51,021 nt of DNA from Bugula neritina (GCA_964035545.1 CAXIUT010000056.1:1-51021), one strand, 5' to 3'; positions 1 to 8,333 are shown, counted from the stretch's first letter. The notes: a model not told the origin generated them from the sequence alone. Translations and numbers: made by a program.

Positions 1-185
1 GTGCAATAGGCTTGTGTTTGGGCAGATGTGATTTCCGTTTGCAACGCGAGCAGCAAACCCTTGCTTTCTGAAATGGACAGGCCAACCTCACCAGAGGTGC
101 TAAATTCCTTGTCCAGAACCGCGACCTGATGGTCGTGAACAACGCCGTCTGGATCGGTTAGCTGGAGGGTGATGTGCATCTTCAT
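1..185 (-). CDS. ISKra4-family transposase, N-terminal part only
   Basis: The start codon is at 185 and the frame is open to the window edge, giving about 61 residues identical to the start of the transposase at 37515-38900. Its ATG overlaps the resolvase stop codon by four bases (182-185), as in the complete copies. The truncation comes from where the window was cut and is not a mutation. Confidence 0.85.
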   Translation of the reverse strand, partial: MKMHITLQLTDPDGVVHDHQVAVLDKEFSTSGEVGLSISESKGLLLALQTEITSAQTQAYC

Positions 186-760
186 TGTACCTGATCCCTT
201 ACACGCATAATTGTTTGGCGGCTGGTTTTCATATCACGGGCAATGCCTGAGATCGTTTCGCCAGCTGCAAGTTTTTCCTTCACCTCATCTTGCTGATCCA
301 GTGACAGTTTAGGGCGGCGACCAAGAGGCTTACCCTCTGCTTTTGCGCGAGCCAAGCCGGATTGAGTGCGCTCGATCAGCAAGTCGCGTTCAAACTGGGC
401 CACGGAATTGATGACCCCCATTGTCAGCTTTCCCGCTGAGCTGGTCAGATCAACACCCCCCAGGGCAAGGCAATGAACTCGAATGCCGTTTTCTTCCAAT
501 TTGGTTACGGTGCTGGAGACATCGATTGCATTGCGACCCAACCGATCCAGTTTGGTGACAATCAGCACGTCACCCTGTTCCATTTTCTCCATCAGGCGGG
601 CAAAGCCTGGGCGTTGCGCGATGGCACGTGATCCGGAGATCGTTTCAGTAATGATCCGGTGTGGCGCTACTTTGAACCCAGCCGCTTCGATTTCGAGAAC
701 CTGGTTTTCTGTCTCCTGTTCAAAGGTCGAGACGCGGGCATAAGCAAATATTCTGGACAT
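182..760 (-). CDS. Serine resolvase/invertase of the ISKra4-like element
   Basis: This 192-residue small serine recombinase has the N-terminal catalytic motif YARVS (residues 7-11, nucleophile Ser11, Arg9). The conserved LDRLGR follows at 71-76, then the long E-helix (about 115-140) and a C-terminal helix-turn-helix (about 150-190). The family cuts both duplexes at a short crossover site, and in replicative transposons it resolves cointegrates. It sits between the passenger gene and the transposase, whose start it overlaps. A res-like site lies directly upstream at 785-835. Function as a resolvase rather than an invertase is inferred from that site. Confidence 0.88.
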   Translation of the reverse strand: MSRIFAYARVSTFEQETENQVLEIEAAGFKVAPHRIITETISGSRAIAQRPGFARLMEKMEQGDVLIVTKLDRLGRNAIDVSSTVTKLEENGIRVHCLALGGVDLTSSAGKLTMGVINSVAQFERDLLIERTQSGLARAKAEGKPLGRRPKLSLDQQDEVKEKLAAGETISGIARDMKTSRQTIMRVRDQVQ

Positions 761-784
761 CGGTGGTTTCTGTTAAAAAATAGA

Positions 785-835
785 TGTCCGTAATTATATG
801 CCTGTCCTGAACTGCGTCAAGATAATATAAGGACA
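785..835. promoter_or_regulatory. Candidate res site upstream of the resolvase gene
   Basis: The 51-bp AT-rich segment holds three TGTCC/GGACA arms. One stretch reads TGTCCGTAATTATATG, resembling half-sites of Tn3/gamma-delta res sites. It lies just upstream of the resolvase start (760), where such sites normally sit. The same site occurs in the other copies at 28607-28657 and 39500-39550. Confidence 0.5.
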
Positions 836-877
836 CGTTTTTACGCCCCGTCCGAAACCGGTCCTTTTCGAACACGC

Positions 878-1540
878 CTACCACATCTGCTGACGCATCA
901 ATTCTAGATGGCAGCCGTCCCGGAACCCCTGATTGATCCGCTTGCGTGAAAACTTGCTCGCCTGATACGGCTCCCGCGCAACGACACGCTGCATCGCAGC
1001 CTCAACATCGTCGGTCAGCACATCTCGCACCGTCAGACCAGTCGTGTCCTGTTTGGTAAGGCCATCTAGCCACTCAACCATAACGCCGAAGTCCTGCCAC
1101 GCGTCATACCCTCCCGCTTCATCACGGCGGTAAAGATACCCCTCCACTCCACCGCAATCTTCAGGCGGGCAGGCACCAGAACCGCCCGTGCAAACGGGAT
1201 AGGTCTTCTTTGGGTCAGCAGCACCAAATCCCTCGACGCGAATTTCATGGGACCAATGATCTCCCATGTCATAAATATACGAGAAAGTCTCATTCTGGCG
1301 AAAAACAAACTCTGCCAAAGGCAAATCGGGATTTGCTGCAAACAATTCAAACGACCCATACCGCACGGCACGAATGTCAAATTCGTAAAGATGAATGCCT
1401 TCCCACCCCATCGCCACCTGAATAATTCCTTGGAGTTCCCGCAAACTGATTGAAACAGGCACCAGAACACGCCGCCAAATCATGGGGCTGAGCCCCAGCA
1501 AGCGGATCTTCAGTTGAATAATGTTGGCCGTTCCAGACAT
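878..1540 (-). CDS. pRiA4b ORF-3 / IS1096 TnpR-like passenger protein
   Basis: This 220-residue protein begins with the typical family sequence (IIQLKIRLLGLSPMIWRRV, residues 7-25), followed by an ELQGIIQVAMGW segment. This matches the plasmid pRiA4b ORF-3 family, also called the IS1096 passenger TnpR. The biochemical role is not known. It lies at the outer end of the element, upstream of and codirectional with the resolvase and transposase, so it is element cargo or an accessory transposition gene. The 117-bp gap to the resolvase contains the candidate res site. Confidence 0.85.
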   Translation of the reverse strand: MSGTANIIQLKIRLLGLSPMIWRRVLVPVSISLRELQGIIQVAMGWEGIHLYEFDIRAVRYGSFELFAANPDLPLAEFVFRQNETFSYIYDMGDHWSHEIRVEGFGAADPKKTYPVCTGGSGACPPEDCGGVEGYLYRRDEAGGYDAWQDFGVMVEWLDGLTKQDTTGLTVRDVLTDDVEAAMQRVVAREPYQASKFSRKRINQGFRDGCHLELMRQQMW

Positions 1541-1576
1541 CCAAAATAGATGCCAGCCTCAAAACAAAAACACAAT

Positions 1577-1601
1577 TGCCCCACGCTTTGAGATACTCTC
1601 C
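1577..1601. repeat. Terminal inverted repeat of the ISKra4-like element
   Basis: This is a 25-bp end matching the opposite end of the element at 22 of 25 positions. The outermost bases are GGAGAG reading into the element, and the inner 13 bases are invariant (AAAGCGTGGGGCA). Confidence 0.85.
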
Positions 1602-1850
1602 AAAGAGTGTGGCAGCAAAAGGGGCTAAACCGCCTGATGAAATCCTACAAAAGCGCGCCACCCAAACTGTGTTCCATGGGTGGCCGTCTGCTCAATACTC
1701 AGGATAAGATCGGTGACACCATCAGCCTGTAAAATAGCTGCGCAACACCCGTTAACCCAACCACTTGCATCCCAGTTGCGGTATGGTTTCTGGGTGGTTT
1801 GCTTTTTCTATTTTCGGGCAAACCTTACCGCAGCGTACGCTTACAAACGG

Positions 1851-2534
1851 TTAACGTTTCAGCTGTTCGATAAAGGCGTGTTCGGCCACAGGACCAATCC
1901 ATTGACGCGATTGCCAGACCTGATTTGACCGCGCATCCAGCGCATAGGTGTTGGTGAACGACATCTCTGCACCTTGGCAAGTTTCCACCACGTCGCGCAC
2001 CTTATACTGGCGCTCCAACTGGGTCAGCGTCTTGGTTCCTGTCACCTGCATTGAACAGTTGGCCGACAGTTTCACGGTTCTATTCTCGCTGTCCAAATAG
2101 CGATGCACACGGGTATAACTGCCACCCTTCAGGGCCGCGGCCACACTGCGGTATGGCATATCAAGCGACATCAGATCGTATCCCAGCCCGCGCGTGCCCG
2201 TCATCAGGCCACCACGCAGATAAACCGCCTGCCCTGTGCCCATGAAATACGTCGCCGTATCGCCGTTGCGCGCCAGCTCGGCCGCCGTGGCTTGGCTGCC
2301 CGTGGCCCCCACAGTCAGACGTATCAGTGGCACTGTGGACTGCTCCACCTGCGTCCGTGTCACAGCCGCCGCCGCTTGGGGGGCATTCTTATTTTTGCGC
2401 TGCTCAAACGTGCCTTTAGCAGTGGCAAACAATTGTTCCGCCAGATCAGGCGCATTGCCCTCTGATCCGCAACTGGCCAGCGCCAAAGCGGCAGCAAACA
2501 AGGCCGAAGTTTTGAACACAGATCTCATCTCCAC
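1851..2534 (-). CDS. yjbF: YjbF/GfcB-family outer-membrane lipoprotein
   Basis: This 227-residue protein has an N-terminal signal peptide ending in a lipobox (LALASC, Cys at about residue 22), so it is a predicted lipoprotein. The rest matches the YjbF/GfcB group 4 capsule lipoprotein family, with the central YFMGTGQAVYLRGG region followed by a Tyr/Leu-rich beta segment. The family acts with YjbE and YjbH in secretion or assembly of exopolysaccharide. The start overlaps the end of yjbH by ten bases, so the two are probably translationally coupled. An internal Met two codons in (2528) is an alternative start. No YjbG/GfcC gene is present, although it accompanies these genes in enterobacteria. 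Confidence 0.85.
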   Translation of the reverse strand: MEMRSVFKTSALFAAALALASCGSEGNAPDLAEQLFATAKGTFEQRKNKNAPQAAAAVTRTQVEQSTVPLIRLTVGATGSQATAAELARNGDTATYFMGTGQAVYLRGGLMTGTRGLGYDLMSLDMPYRSVAAALKGGSYTRVHRYLDSENRTVKLSANCSMQVTGTKTLTQLERQYKVRDVVETCQGAEMSFTNTYALDARSNQVWQSRQWIGPVAEHAFIEQLKR

Positions 2535-4600
2535 ACCTTCCCAAAGCTCGCGTTGAGCGTTGGCCTGTCATAGGGCTTTAAGGTTTCATACAGGCGGTTT
2601 TCGATCTTCAAACGTGCGCCCCCATCGCGGGTCAAAGGCCGCAAAACGATGTCCGCAGTGTTACGGCTTGGCTGGCCAAACAAGGACGCCAATGGGATGG
2701 ATGCTGTGATGCCTTTGTCAAAGCTGCCTTCGCCAAAATCTTCAAACGGCACGTCAGTCAGCGTAAAGAACCCGCCCACTTTCCAACCGTTGTTAAACGT
2801 GCGGCTGACAGCAACCGTGCCCCCCACATCGCCCGCCAAATATCGCCCCGCATCGACCTGCGCTTCAAAGCCGCGGCCCAGATCAAAATAGGCAGACGCA
2901 TGGCCCGTCACAACGTCATAATCGCGAAAGCCCAAGCGCTGGTCAAAGTCGCGCTGCTTCACATAGTTCAGCTCGGCCCCAAGCGCAAAGCGGCGCCCCA
3001 CAGGTTTCCACAGAACCTCAGCAGACAGACCGCCAAACATGGTTTCGAAATACCCAGCCGACACACGGCCATACACTTCGGGGGCCACCTTAAAGATGTA
3101 ATCCGCAGTCAAGCGCTCTAGCGCAGGATCGCCGCCTGCGTAATACTCAGGCGCATCGGACCTAACGCGCGGCAGAACAGAATTGTTCGCTCTGGTGCGC
3201 ACGTCAATATTGCCCACGATGGGTTTGATAATCGAGCCTGACACGGAAAACCCTGGCGCCAGATCAAAGCGCCCGCGCAAGCGCAGCCCCACATCAGCGC
3301 GCAAGGGGGAATCCGGGTCGAAAAAGCTCGCACGGATATACGGTTTCAGGCTCCAATTGAACGTTGGATACAAATCAGGTGCATAAACCGCATCTGGATC
3401 CACACGGCGCACTGCGGCCACTTTGGTGCGTGCCTGCAATTGCTCAGCCCCATCGGCCGCATGTTCAAACCGTTCCAGAGCAGAGCGTTGGAAGGTGGTG
3501 CTCAGTGTGGGTAAACCATTTTCCATCGAAATAATCTCGATGGTTTCCACGGAATGCGGCAGCACACGGGTCAGGCCACGGGCCGCCCTCCCCACAGCCT
3601 GCGCGGTGGTGTAATAGGTGGTGTTGCGCACATAAACCTTGGCGTGGGTCGCCTCGACCTTCAGCGCCTCAACCTGCAACTTGCTGGCCTCCAGGACCAG
3701 TTTGGCTGGAGCTTGCAACGCAGTGGACCCCGCTCCTTGCACGGCCCAGGCGGTGTCATACCCCGCCGCACCCCGATCAGGACGCGTGAGCACAGGCAGC
3801 CCCGCCTCTTCTACACCAGAGGGGAAGGAACGACGTTTGGGGTTCAAGGCAAAGCTCAGTTGTACGCCCACTTCGGAACCATAAAGGTAATAGGCACTTA
3901 GATGGGTGTCGTTGTTGATGGCATAGTCCAGACCAAAGTTGATCTGACTGTCCCGTTTAAAAATACTGCGCGACACGGTTTCACGTAAGTATTTGTCGGA
4001 TGAATATTCCAGTTTTGCGTTGAGCCCTTTAATGGGCGTAATCCATTCGATCCCACCAAAGGCACTGACATCCCCGCTGAACCAATCGCCCGCTTGAATG
4101 CTACCTCCTTGGCCAAAATTCACAGTGCGGCGCTCATCACTGAACCGCCCCCAGCCCAAACCCGCTGTCACCTTGAATTTGGGGTGTAGACGCTTGGTGG
4201 CCACGATGTATTCGCCCGAATAGAGCCCTGTGCCAATGAAATCTTGCAAGCCGATAGTAACCGCCGGGCGATACTTGCCCTCGGTCAGAACCTGATAGCG
4301 CAGATCAAAGCTGCGGTCGTATTGTTTACCGTTCCCCACGTTGTTGAACTCTGGGATGATCGAATAGCGAAAGCTGCCTGACAGGCGCGGCAAAATCTGA
4401 AAGCTCACCGTATAGCGTTGTGCGCCCTTGAAATGAGAGGCGGTTGTGGTCAGCTCCCCATCGGGTTGCTGTTCCGCCGAGGGCATTTCAATCAGCCCAG
4501 TTGTGCCATAGGTGTTGAGCGTCGGCTTGGCTGGTTCTGCCATGCTTTGGGCAGGGATCAGGGCCAAAAAACCAAACGTCGAAAGAAGTTTGCACCGCAT
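2525..4600 (-). CDS. yjbH: YjbH/GfcD-family exopolysaccharide outer-membrane protein
   Basis: The frame is open from 4726, but the Met at 4600 is preferred because it starts a clean signal peptide (MRCKLLSTFGFLALIPAQSMA). This gives about 691 residues, close to enterobacterial YjbH/GfcD. The start of the mature protein (TYGTTGLIEMPSAEQQPDG) and the many alternating beta-strand segments ending in aromatic residues fit the family, which is predicted to form an outer-membrane barrel for group 4 capsule or Yjb polysaccharide. It is followed by yjbF with a ten-base overlap. It lies downstream of yjbE, separated by a strong hairpin at 4728-4753, so its expression may depend on read-through or on its own promoter. 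Confidence 0.85.
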   Translation of the reverse strand: MRCKLLSTFGFLALIPAQSMAEPAKPTLNTYGTTGLIEMPSAEQQPDGELTTTASHFKGAQRYTVSFQILPRLSGSFRYSIIPEFNNVGNGKQYDRSFDLRYQVLTEGKYRPAVTIGLQDFIGTGLYSGEYIVATKRLHPKFKVTAGLGWGRFSDERRTVNFGQGGSIQAGDWFSGDVSAFGGIEWITPIKGLNAKLEYSSDKYLRETVSRSIFKRDSQINFGLDYAINNDTHLSAYYLYGSEVGVQLSFALNPKRRSFPSGVEEAGLPVLTRPDRGAAGYDTAWAVQGAGSTALQAPAKLVLEASKLQVEALKVEATHAKVYVRNTTYYTTAQAVGRAARGLTRVLPHSVETIEIISMENGLPTLSTTFQRSALERFEHAADGAEQLQARTKVAAVRRVDPDAVYAPDLYPTFNWSLKPYIRASFFDPDSPLRADVGLRLRGRFDLAPGFSVSGSIIKPIVGNIDVRTRANNSVLPRVRSDAPEYYAGGDPALERLTADYIFKVAPEVYGRVSAGYFETMFGGLSAEVLWKPVGRRFALGAELNYVKQRDFDQRLGFRDYDVVTGHASAYFDLGRGFEAQVDAGRYLAGDVGGTVAVSRTFNNGWKVGGFFTLTDVPFEDFGEGSFDKGITASIPLASLFGQPSRNTADIVLRPLTRDGGARLKIENRLYETLKPYDRPTLNASFGKVWR

Positions 4601-4727
4601 TAAATCAACCGCCCCAAGTAAATCGTCTTTCCCCAGAATATGCCACATCTTATGCCCGATAACTATGCTTAAATTGCAGTGATAAGGCCGTGAAACAACA
4701 AGGACAATAACAGTCTTCAGATACAAA

Positions 4728-4753
4728 AATGGCGCATGAAATCATGCGCCATT
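4728..4753 (-). terminator. Intrinsic terminator between yjbE and yjbH
   Basis: A perfect 12-bp inverted repeat (AATGGCGCATGA / TCATGCGCCATT) with a two-base spacer is followed on the minus strand by a run of five T. It lies 25 bases downstream of yjbE and upstream of yjbH. It would end most yjbE transcripts and so make yjbE more abundant than yjbH and yjbF. Confidence 0.8.
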
Positions 4754-4777
4754 CTTATGTGTTCCCAAGTAGAAAAC

Positions 4778-5029
4778 TTAGGGTGCTGGTGTCGAAGATG
4801 TCGCGGAGTCATCTGTAACTGTTGCAACAACCGCGGCTGCGATAACGCCACCAATCACTGCTGTGCCAACGGTCACGCCGCCAACCAGAGTAGTTGTTGC
4901 AACGGTTGCTGCTGTCGTTGTTGCTGTCGTTGTTGTTGCTGCCACAACAGCTGTTTCAGTTTGTGCAAACGCAGATGTTGAAGTCAAAGCGACGACAGAT
5001 GCTGCAACGAGTGTGTGTGTGAGTTTCAT
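4778..5029 (-). CDS. yjbE: YjbE/GfcA-like small secreted Thr/Ala-rich protein
   Basis: This 83-residue protein has a signal peptide (MKLTHTLVAASVVALTSTSAFA). After it come a Thr/Ala/Val-rich low-complexity stretch (about 23-47), a Gly/Val-rich hydrophobic segment (about 48-70) and a Ser/Thr/Pro tail. Length, composition and position before yjbH-yjbF match YjbE/GfcA, a small exported protein of unknown biochemical role in exopolysaccharide production. Assignment rests on architecture and context, because low-complexity sequence gives little homology signal. The Thr-rich stretch is encoded by GTT/GTC-type repeats on the plus strand, which also create false cysteine-rich frames there. Confidence 0.7.
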   Translation of the reverse strand: MKLTHTLVAASVVALTSTSAFAQTETAVVAATTTTATTTAATVATTTLVGGVTVGTAVIGGVIAAAVVATVTDDSATSSTPAP

Positions 5030-5168
5030 GGAAATTGCCCTATCTAAAAACTATTACGCAACCACTCATCGCAGAGTTGCACCAGAAAAGTCAATAAACG
5101 GTGGTTAAAAAACTGCTATACTGTGGTTATTGAGTGGGAAACTGCTCATAAGCCCATCATCTTGTGGC

Positions 5169-5948
5169 TTAACGGTTCAAAATAATGCGGTAATAGAGCG
5201 CTAGGAACCCAATTCCGAACGCCATCATCACCAAGACCAATCCCAGCACAAACCAATACGATACAAACACTGCGTCATAGGTCGGGTAAAAACCGCGGCG
5301 CATTTCCCCGATGATATGCACCAAAGGATTATACCACAGCCATCCTTGATAAGCCTTTGGTAATGTTTCAAAAGTGAAGAAGATTGTCGAAATAATGAAC
5401 ATGGGCCGATTAACGATTTTCCAGATTTGCCGCCAGACGGGGAACATGGAAAACAGGAAACAGTTCATACACCCCACCGCCAATCCCAATCCCGCCGCCA
5501 TCAACAAAGCGCGCACAATGGATGGAATGTGAATAATAGTGTGGGTTTCAAACAACATCAAAATCCCGATGATCACCACATAAAACACCATCAGATGCAC
5601 CAGCGTGTTCAGCAAAAATCGCGCAAAAATAGCATCCACAAAGGTCACAGAGGGATATTTCAGCAAAGGTTTAGAGAATTTGATCGAATCAGCCGTGCGT
5701 TGCGACACCTGCATATACAGCATGAACGGCAGGTATCCCGTGGCATAAAAAATTGGGAAATTTGTGCCCAAAGACGGCGACCGCAACACCAATCCAAAGG
5801 CCACGGACATCATCGCAATGCCCCCTGCAGGTTCTAAAATGGCCCAGATGTACCCCCCCGGAGATTTGCCGTAAGTGGTGCTCATCTCTCGCAGGACCAA
5901 TGCAAGTATGGTGCGTATCGTTCTGAATCTATTGTGAGGCATCCACAA
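5169..5948 (-). CDS. kpsM: Capsule polysaccharide ABC transporter permease, KpsM-like
   Basis: This 259-residue ABC-2 type inner-membrane protein has about six hydrophobic segments. The N-terminal cytosolic stretch (LVLREMSTTYGKSPGGYIWAILEP) is typical of KpsM/Wzm-type polysaccharide permeases. A second Met at residue 3 (5942) may be the true start. The protein would pair with the ATPase at 7680-8333 to export a lipid-linked polymer across the inner membrane. Unusually the permease is transcribed away from kpsE and kpsT, with a 113-bp divergent promoter region between them. The short gap to yjbE (5030-5168) contains no gene. Confidence 0.88.
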   Translation of the reverse strand: MWMPHNRFRTIRTILALVLREMSTTYGKSPGGYIWAILEPAGGIAMMSVAFGLVLRSPSLGTNFPIFYATGYLPFMLYMQVSQRTADSIKFSKPLLKYPSVTFVDAIFARFLLNTLVHLMVFYVVIIGILMLFETHTIIHIPSIVRALLMAAGLGLAVGCMNCFLFSMFPVWRQIWKIVNRPMFIISTIFFTFETLPKAYQGWLWYNPLVHIIGEMRRGFYPTYDAVFVSYWFVLGLVLVMMAFGIGFLALYYRIILNR

Positions 5949-5958
5949 TCCTACGGCA

Positions 5959-5990
5959 CCAGTTTTTATGAATTGAAATTGGAAAACTGG
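5959..5990. promoter_or_regulatory. Dyad in the divergent kpsM/kpsE promoter region
   Basis: Perfect 8-bp arms CCAGTTTT (5959-5966) and AAAACTGG (5983-5990) flank a 16-bp AT-rich spacer. It lies between two divergent export genes, so it is a plausible operator. A TATAAT-like hexamer occurs further right, near 6037, in front of kpsE. No regulator can be named. Confidence 0.35.
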
Positions 5991-6061
5991 ATTTATCCAC
6001 GGATTGTATGTAGGAACACCCTTGGATATTCAATTATAATCTAGCGCGATAAGGCCCATTC

Positions 6062-7675
6062 TTGACCGATGATGCACCCAAGGGTTCCAAAAGCGAACCC
6101 GCCTCACAGACATCCCCTGCCCCCGCAAAACCTGCCTCTGCCTCCACAGAGCCAAAGGTCGTGGTAGCTGTGACACCAGAGACTACCAAGCCCAAACCAG
6201 ACGCAGCCACCACAGCGCCTGAAACCAACAAAGCAGCACCAAAGCCAGAGGCAAAGCCCAATCCTAAGCCAGAGGCCAAAGCAGCACCAAAGCCAGAGGC
6301 AAAGCCCGCTCCTAAGCCAAAGGTCAAAGCAGCACCAAAGCCAGAGGCAAAGCCCACTATCAAAGCCGCAAAGACAGCGGCCTCGAACGTGGTAAAATCT
6401 CCCGAAAAGCCAGAGGCTGCAAAACCTGTGCCAAAAGCTGCCGCAAAATCAACGACACCAAAGACAGCCACTAAACCGGCAAAGAAATCTGTTACAAAAT
6501 CTGCCCCCAAACCAAAGCCCATGCCTACCCCCGTTGCTCTGCCTGAAACGGGCATAAGCGGGCAATTCCGCACGCGGTTCCGTCATTTCATGATCTTTGT
6601 CACCTTTTTGATCTTCGTGGTGGCACCCTCTTTTGTGGTCTACAGCTATTTGACCCAACGGGCGGCGGATCAATACGCCTCTACCGTTGGCTTTGTCGTG
6701 CGCCAAGCCGACAGCCCTGGTCCCACAGGGGGCGGCCTTTTGGGCAGTCTTGCGTCTTTGGGTGGGGCGAATAATTCGGATTCGGACATCTTGTACGAGT
6801 TTATAAAAAGCCAACAAATGGTTGAGTCTGTTGATAAAACTCTTGATCTTCGAACCATTTACAATCTGCCAGACAATGATCCCGTCTTCACCCTTGGCGA
6901 AGACGCTTCGATCGAGGATCTGATGTGGTATTGGTCTTGGGCGGTGAATGTCTTTTATGATCCGGGCACGGGTCTGATTGAATTGCGCGTGCTGGCCTTT
7001 ACGGCAGATGATGCGCGCAACATCGCGCTTGAGATTTCCAAACAAAGCGACTCGCTGATCAACGAACTCAGCGCCATTTCGCGCGAAGACACCACGCGCT
7101 ATGCCCGCGAAGAATTGGACAAAGCGGTGGATCGGCTGCGCGAAACCCGCCAGACCCTGACCGCATTCCGAAACTCCTCCCAGATAGTGGATCCAACGGC
7201 AGATGTGCAGGGGCGCATGGGGCTGTTGAACTATCTGCAACAGCAACTGGCGGACACGATGATCGAACAGGACCTGCTGCGTGATCAAGCCCGCGAGGAT
7301 GACCCCCGTTTGCAACAATCCCAACGCCGCATTGCGGTCATTCAGGAACGCATCGACGAAGAGCGCCAGAAAATCGGCCTAGGCGACACAGGAACAGGCG
7401 AAGCCGCAGCCGAACTGGTGGGCAAATACGAAGGCCTGATTGTGGATCGCGAATTCGCCGAACAAGCTTATGTCAAAGCCCTGTCGAACTATGACGGCGC
7501 CGTCGCCGAGGCCAACCGCACCAGCCGCTATTTGGCGGAATACATCAAACCGACCACATCCCAAGAACCGCAATACCCGCAACGTTATTTGATTGTCGCC
7601 ATCCTTGCGCTCTTCTTGTTGTTGGTCTGGTTTATTCTGGTGCTGATCTATTACAGCATCAAAGACCGCCGCTAA
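6062..7675 (+). CDS. kpsE: KpsE-like capsule export inner-membrane protein with KP-rich N-terminus
   Basis: This 537-residue protein has a cytoplasmic Lys/Ala/Pro-rich region (1-165), a transmembrane helix (about 176-196) and a large periplasmic domain with coiled-coil segments (about 340-460). A second transmembrane helix (about 509-531) ends in a short basic tail. This is the KpsE/Wzz-like polysaccharide co-polymerase topology, linking the ABC exporter to the outer-membrane OPX protein. TTG is the only sensible start, with AAGG about nine bases upstream. The N-terminal extension is much longer than in classical KpsE and contains a 16-residue repeat. kpsT begins four bases after the stop, so the two are cotranscribed. 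Confidence 0.85.
   Translation: MTDDAPKGSKSEPASQTSPAPAKPASASTEPKVVVAVTPETTKPKPDAATTAPETNKAAPKPEAKPNPKPEAKAAPKPEAKPAPKPKVKAAPKPEAKPTIKAAKTAASNVVKSPEKPEAAKPVPKAAAKSTTPKTATKPAKKSVTKSAPKPKPMPTPVALPETGISGQFRTRFRHFMIFVTFLIFVVAPSFVVYSYLTQRAADQYASTVGFVVRQADSPGPTGGGLLGSLASLGGANNSDSDILYEFIKSQQMVESVDKTLDLRTIYNLPDNDPVFTLGEDASIEDLMWYWSWAVNVFYDPGTGLIELRVLAFTADDARNIALEISKQSDSLINELSAISREDTTRYAREELDKAVDRLRETRQTLTAFRNSSQIVDPTADVQGRMGLLNYLQQQLADTMIEQDLLRDQAREDDPRLQQSQRRIAVIQERIDEERQKIGLGDTGTGEAAAELVGKYEGLIVDREFAEQAYVKALSNYDGAVAEANRTSRYLAEYIKPTTSQEPQYPQRYLIVAILALFLLLVWFILVLIYYSIKDRR
6230..6361 (+). repeat. 48-bp tandem repeat inside kpsE
   Basis: About 2.75 units of 48 bp encode a 16-residue repeat beginning KAAPKPEAKP (starts at residues 57, 73 and 89 of KpsE). 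The units are nearly identical in DNA, so the copy number could change by slippage or recombination. Confidence 0.8.
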
Positions 7676-7679
7676 GCAT

Positions 7680-8333
7680 ATGGTTGAACTGGTCAATTTG
7701 CGCAAATCATATGCTGTTGGCGCCACGGAAAAAGTGGTGGCCGACAATCTGTCTTTTGTGTTTCCCAAAGGAGTCAGCGTGGCGCTTTTGGGGCGCAATG
7801 GGGCGGGCAAATCCACCCTATTGCAGATGATCGCTGGCACCATGAACCCTGACAGCGGAGAGGTCATTCACAACGGCAACGTGTCTTGGCCCGTCGGGTT
7901 TTCAGGCAGCTTTCACGCCGATATGACGGGCGCGCAAAACATCCGCTTTATCGCGCGAATTTACGGCGTCGATACCTCTGAATTGATGGCCTATGTCGAA
8001 GACTTTGCCGAATTGGGCGGGCATTTCCACCAACCCGTGCGCACTTATTCGTCGGGCATGAAATCACGCCTTGCGTTTGGGGCCTCCATGGGGATCAAGT
8101 TTGACACCTATCTGGTGGACGAGGTCACATCCGTGGGCGATGCGCGCTTTAAACGCAAATGCAACATAGTGTTTCGCGACCGCATGCAAACAAGCGGTGC
8201 AATTGTGGTATCCCATTCTATGCCCACACTGAAGCGGCTGTGCGACACAGGCGTTGTGCTGGAAAACGGCCGCCTCACCGCTTTTGACACCCTGCCCGAA
8301 GCCATTGCTTTCCATAAAGAAACCATGGCATAA
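7680..8333 (+). CDS. kpsT: Capsule polysaccharide ABC transporter ATPase, KpsT-like
   Basis: This 217-residue ATPase has Walker A GRNGAGKS (38-45), ABC signature YSSGMKSR (123-130), Walker B ending in YLVDEV (144-149) and the switch histidine SHS (178-180). The WPVGFSGSFHADMTG segment (70-84) replaces a classical Q-loop as in KpsT-type capsule exporters. It would energise polymer export with the KpsM-like permease encoded divergently at 5169-5948. The length is usual for the family, without the C-terminal carbohydrate-binding extension of Wzt, so export should not depend on a terminal cap recognised by the ATPase. Confidence 0.92.
   Translation: MVELVNLRKSYAVGATEKVVADNLSFVFPKGVSVALLGRNGAGKSTLLQMIAGTMNPDSGEVIHNGNVSWPVGFSGSFHADMTGAQNIRFIARIYGVDTSELMAYVEDFAELGGHFHQPVRTYSSGMKSRLAFGASMGIKFDTYLVDEVTSVGDARFKRKCNIVFRDRMQTSGAIVVSHSMPTLKRLCDTGVVLENGRLTAFDTLPEAIAFHKETMA

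Larger units (their letters stand above)
1..1601 (-). mobile_element. ISKra4-like element, left part cut by the window edge
   Basis: This is the same sequence as 38716-40316, namely the resolvase and passenger end of the element. The outer terminal inverted repeat lies at 1577-1601. The transposase runs off the left edge of the window. On the inferred circle it is the same physical element as 37489-40316, not a third copy. Confidence 0.85.

Noticed and set aside
1625-1816. Open minus-strand frame of about 60 codons between the IS and yjbF
   Set aside because: It has no start codon or ribosome site and no recognisable family. Composition alone does not support a gene.
4736-4981. Cysteine-rich 81-residue plus-strand frame
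   Set aside because: It is the antisense of the Thr/Ala-rich yjbE coding repeat; the cysteines arise from TGT/TGC codons opposite ACA/GCA.
6034-6573. Gly/Phe/Ala-rich 179-residue minus-strand frame
   Set aside because: It is the antisense shadow of the KP-rich repeats of kpsE, with low-complexity content and no context.
6449-7324. Long minus-strand frame (291 residues)
   Set aside because: It lies wholly opposite kpsE, which has clear topology and family features; the frame shows no domain.
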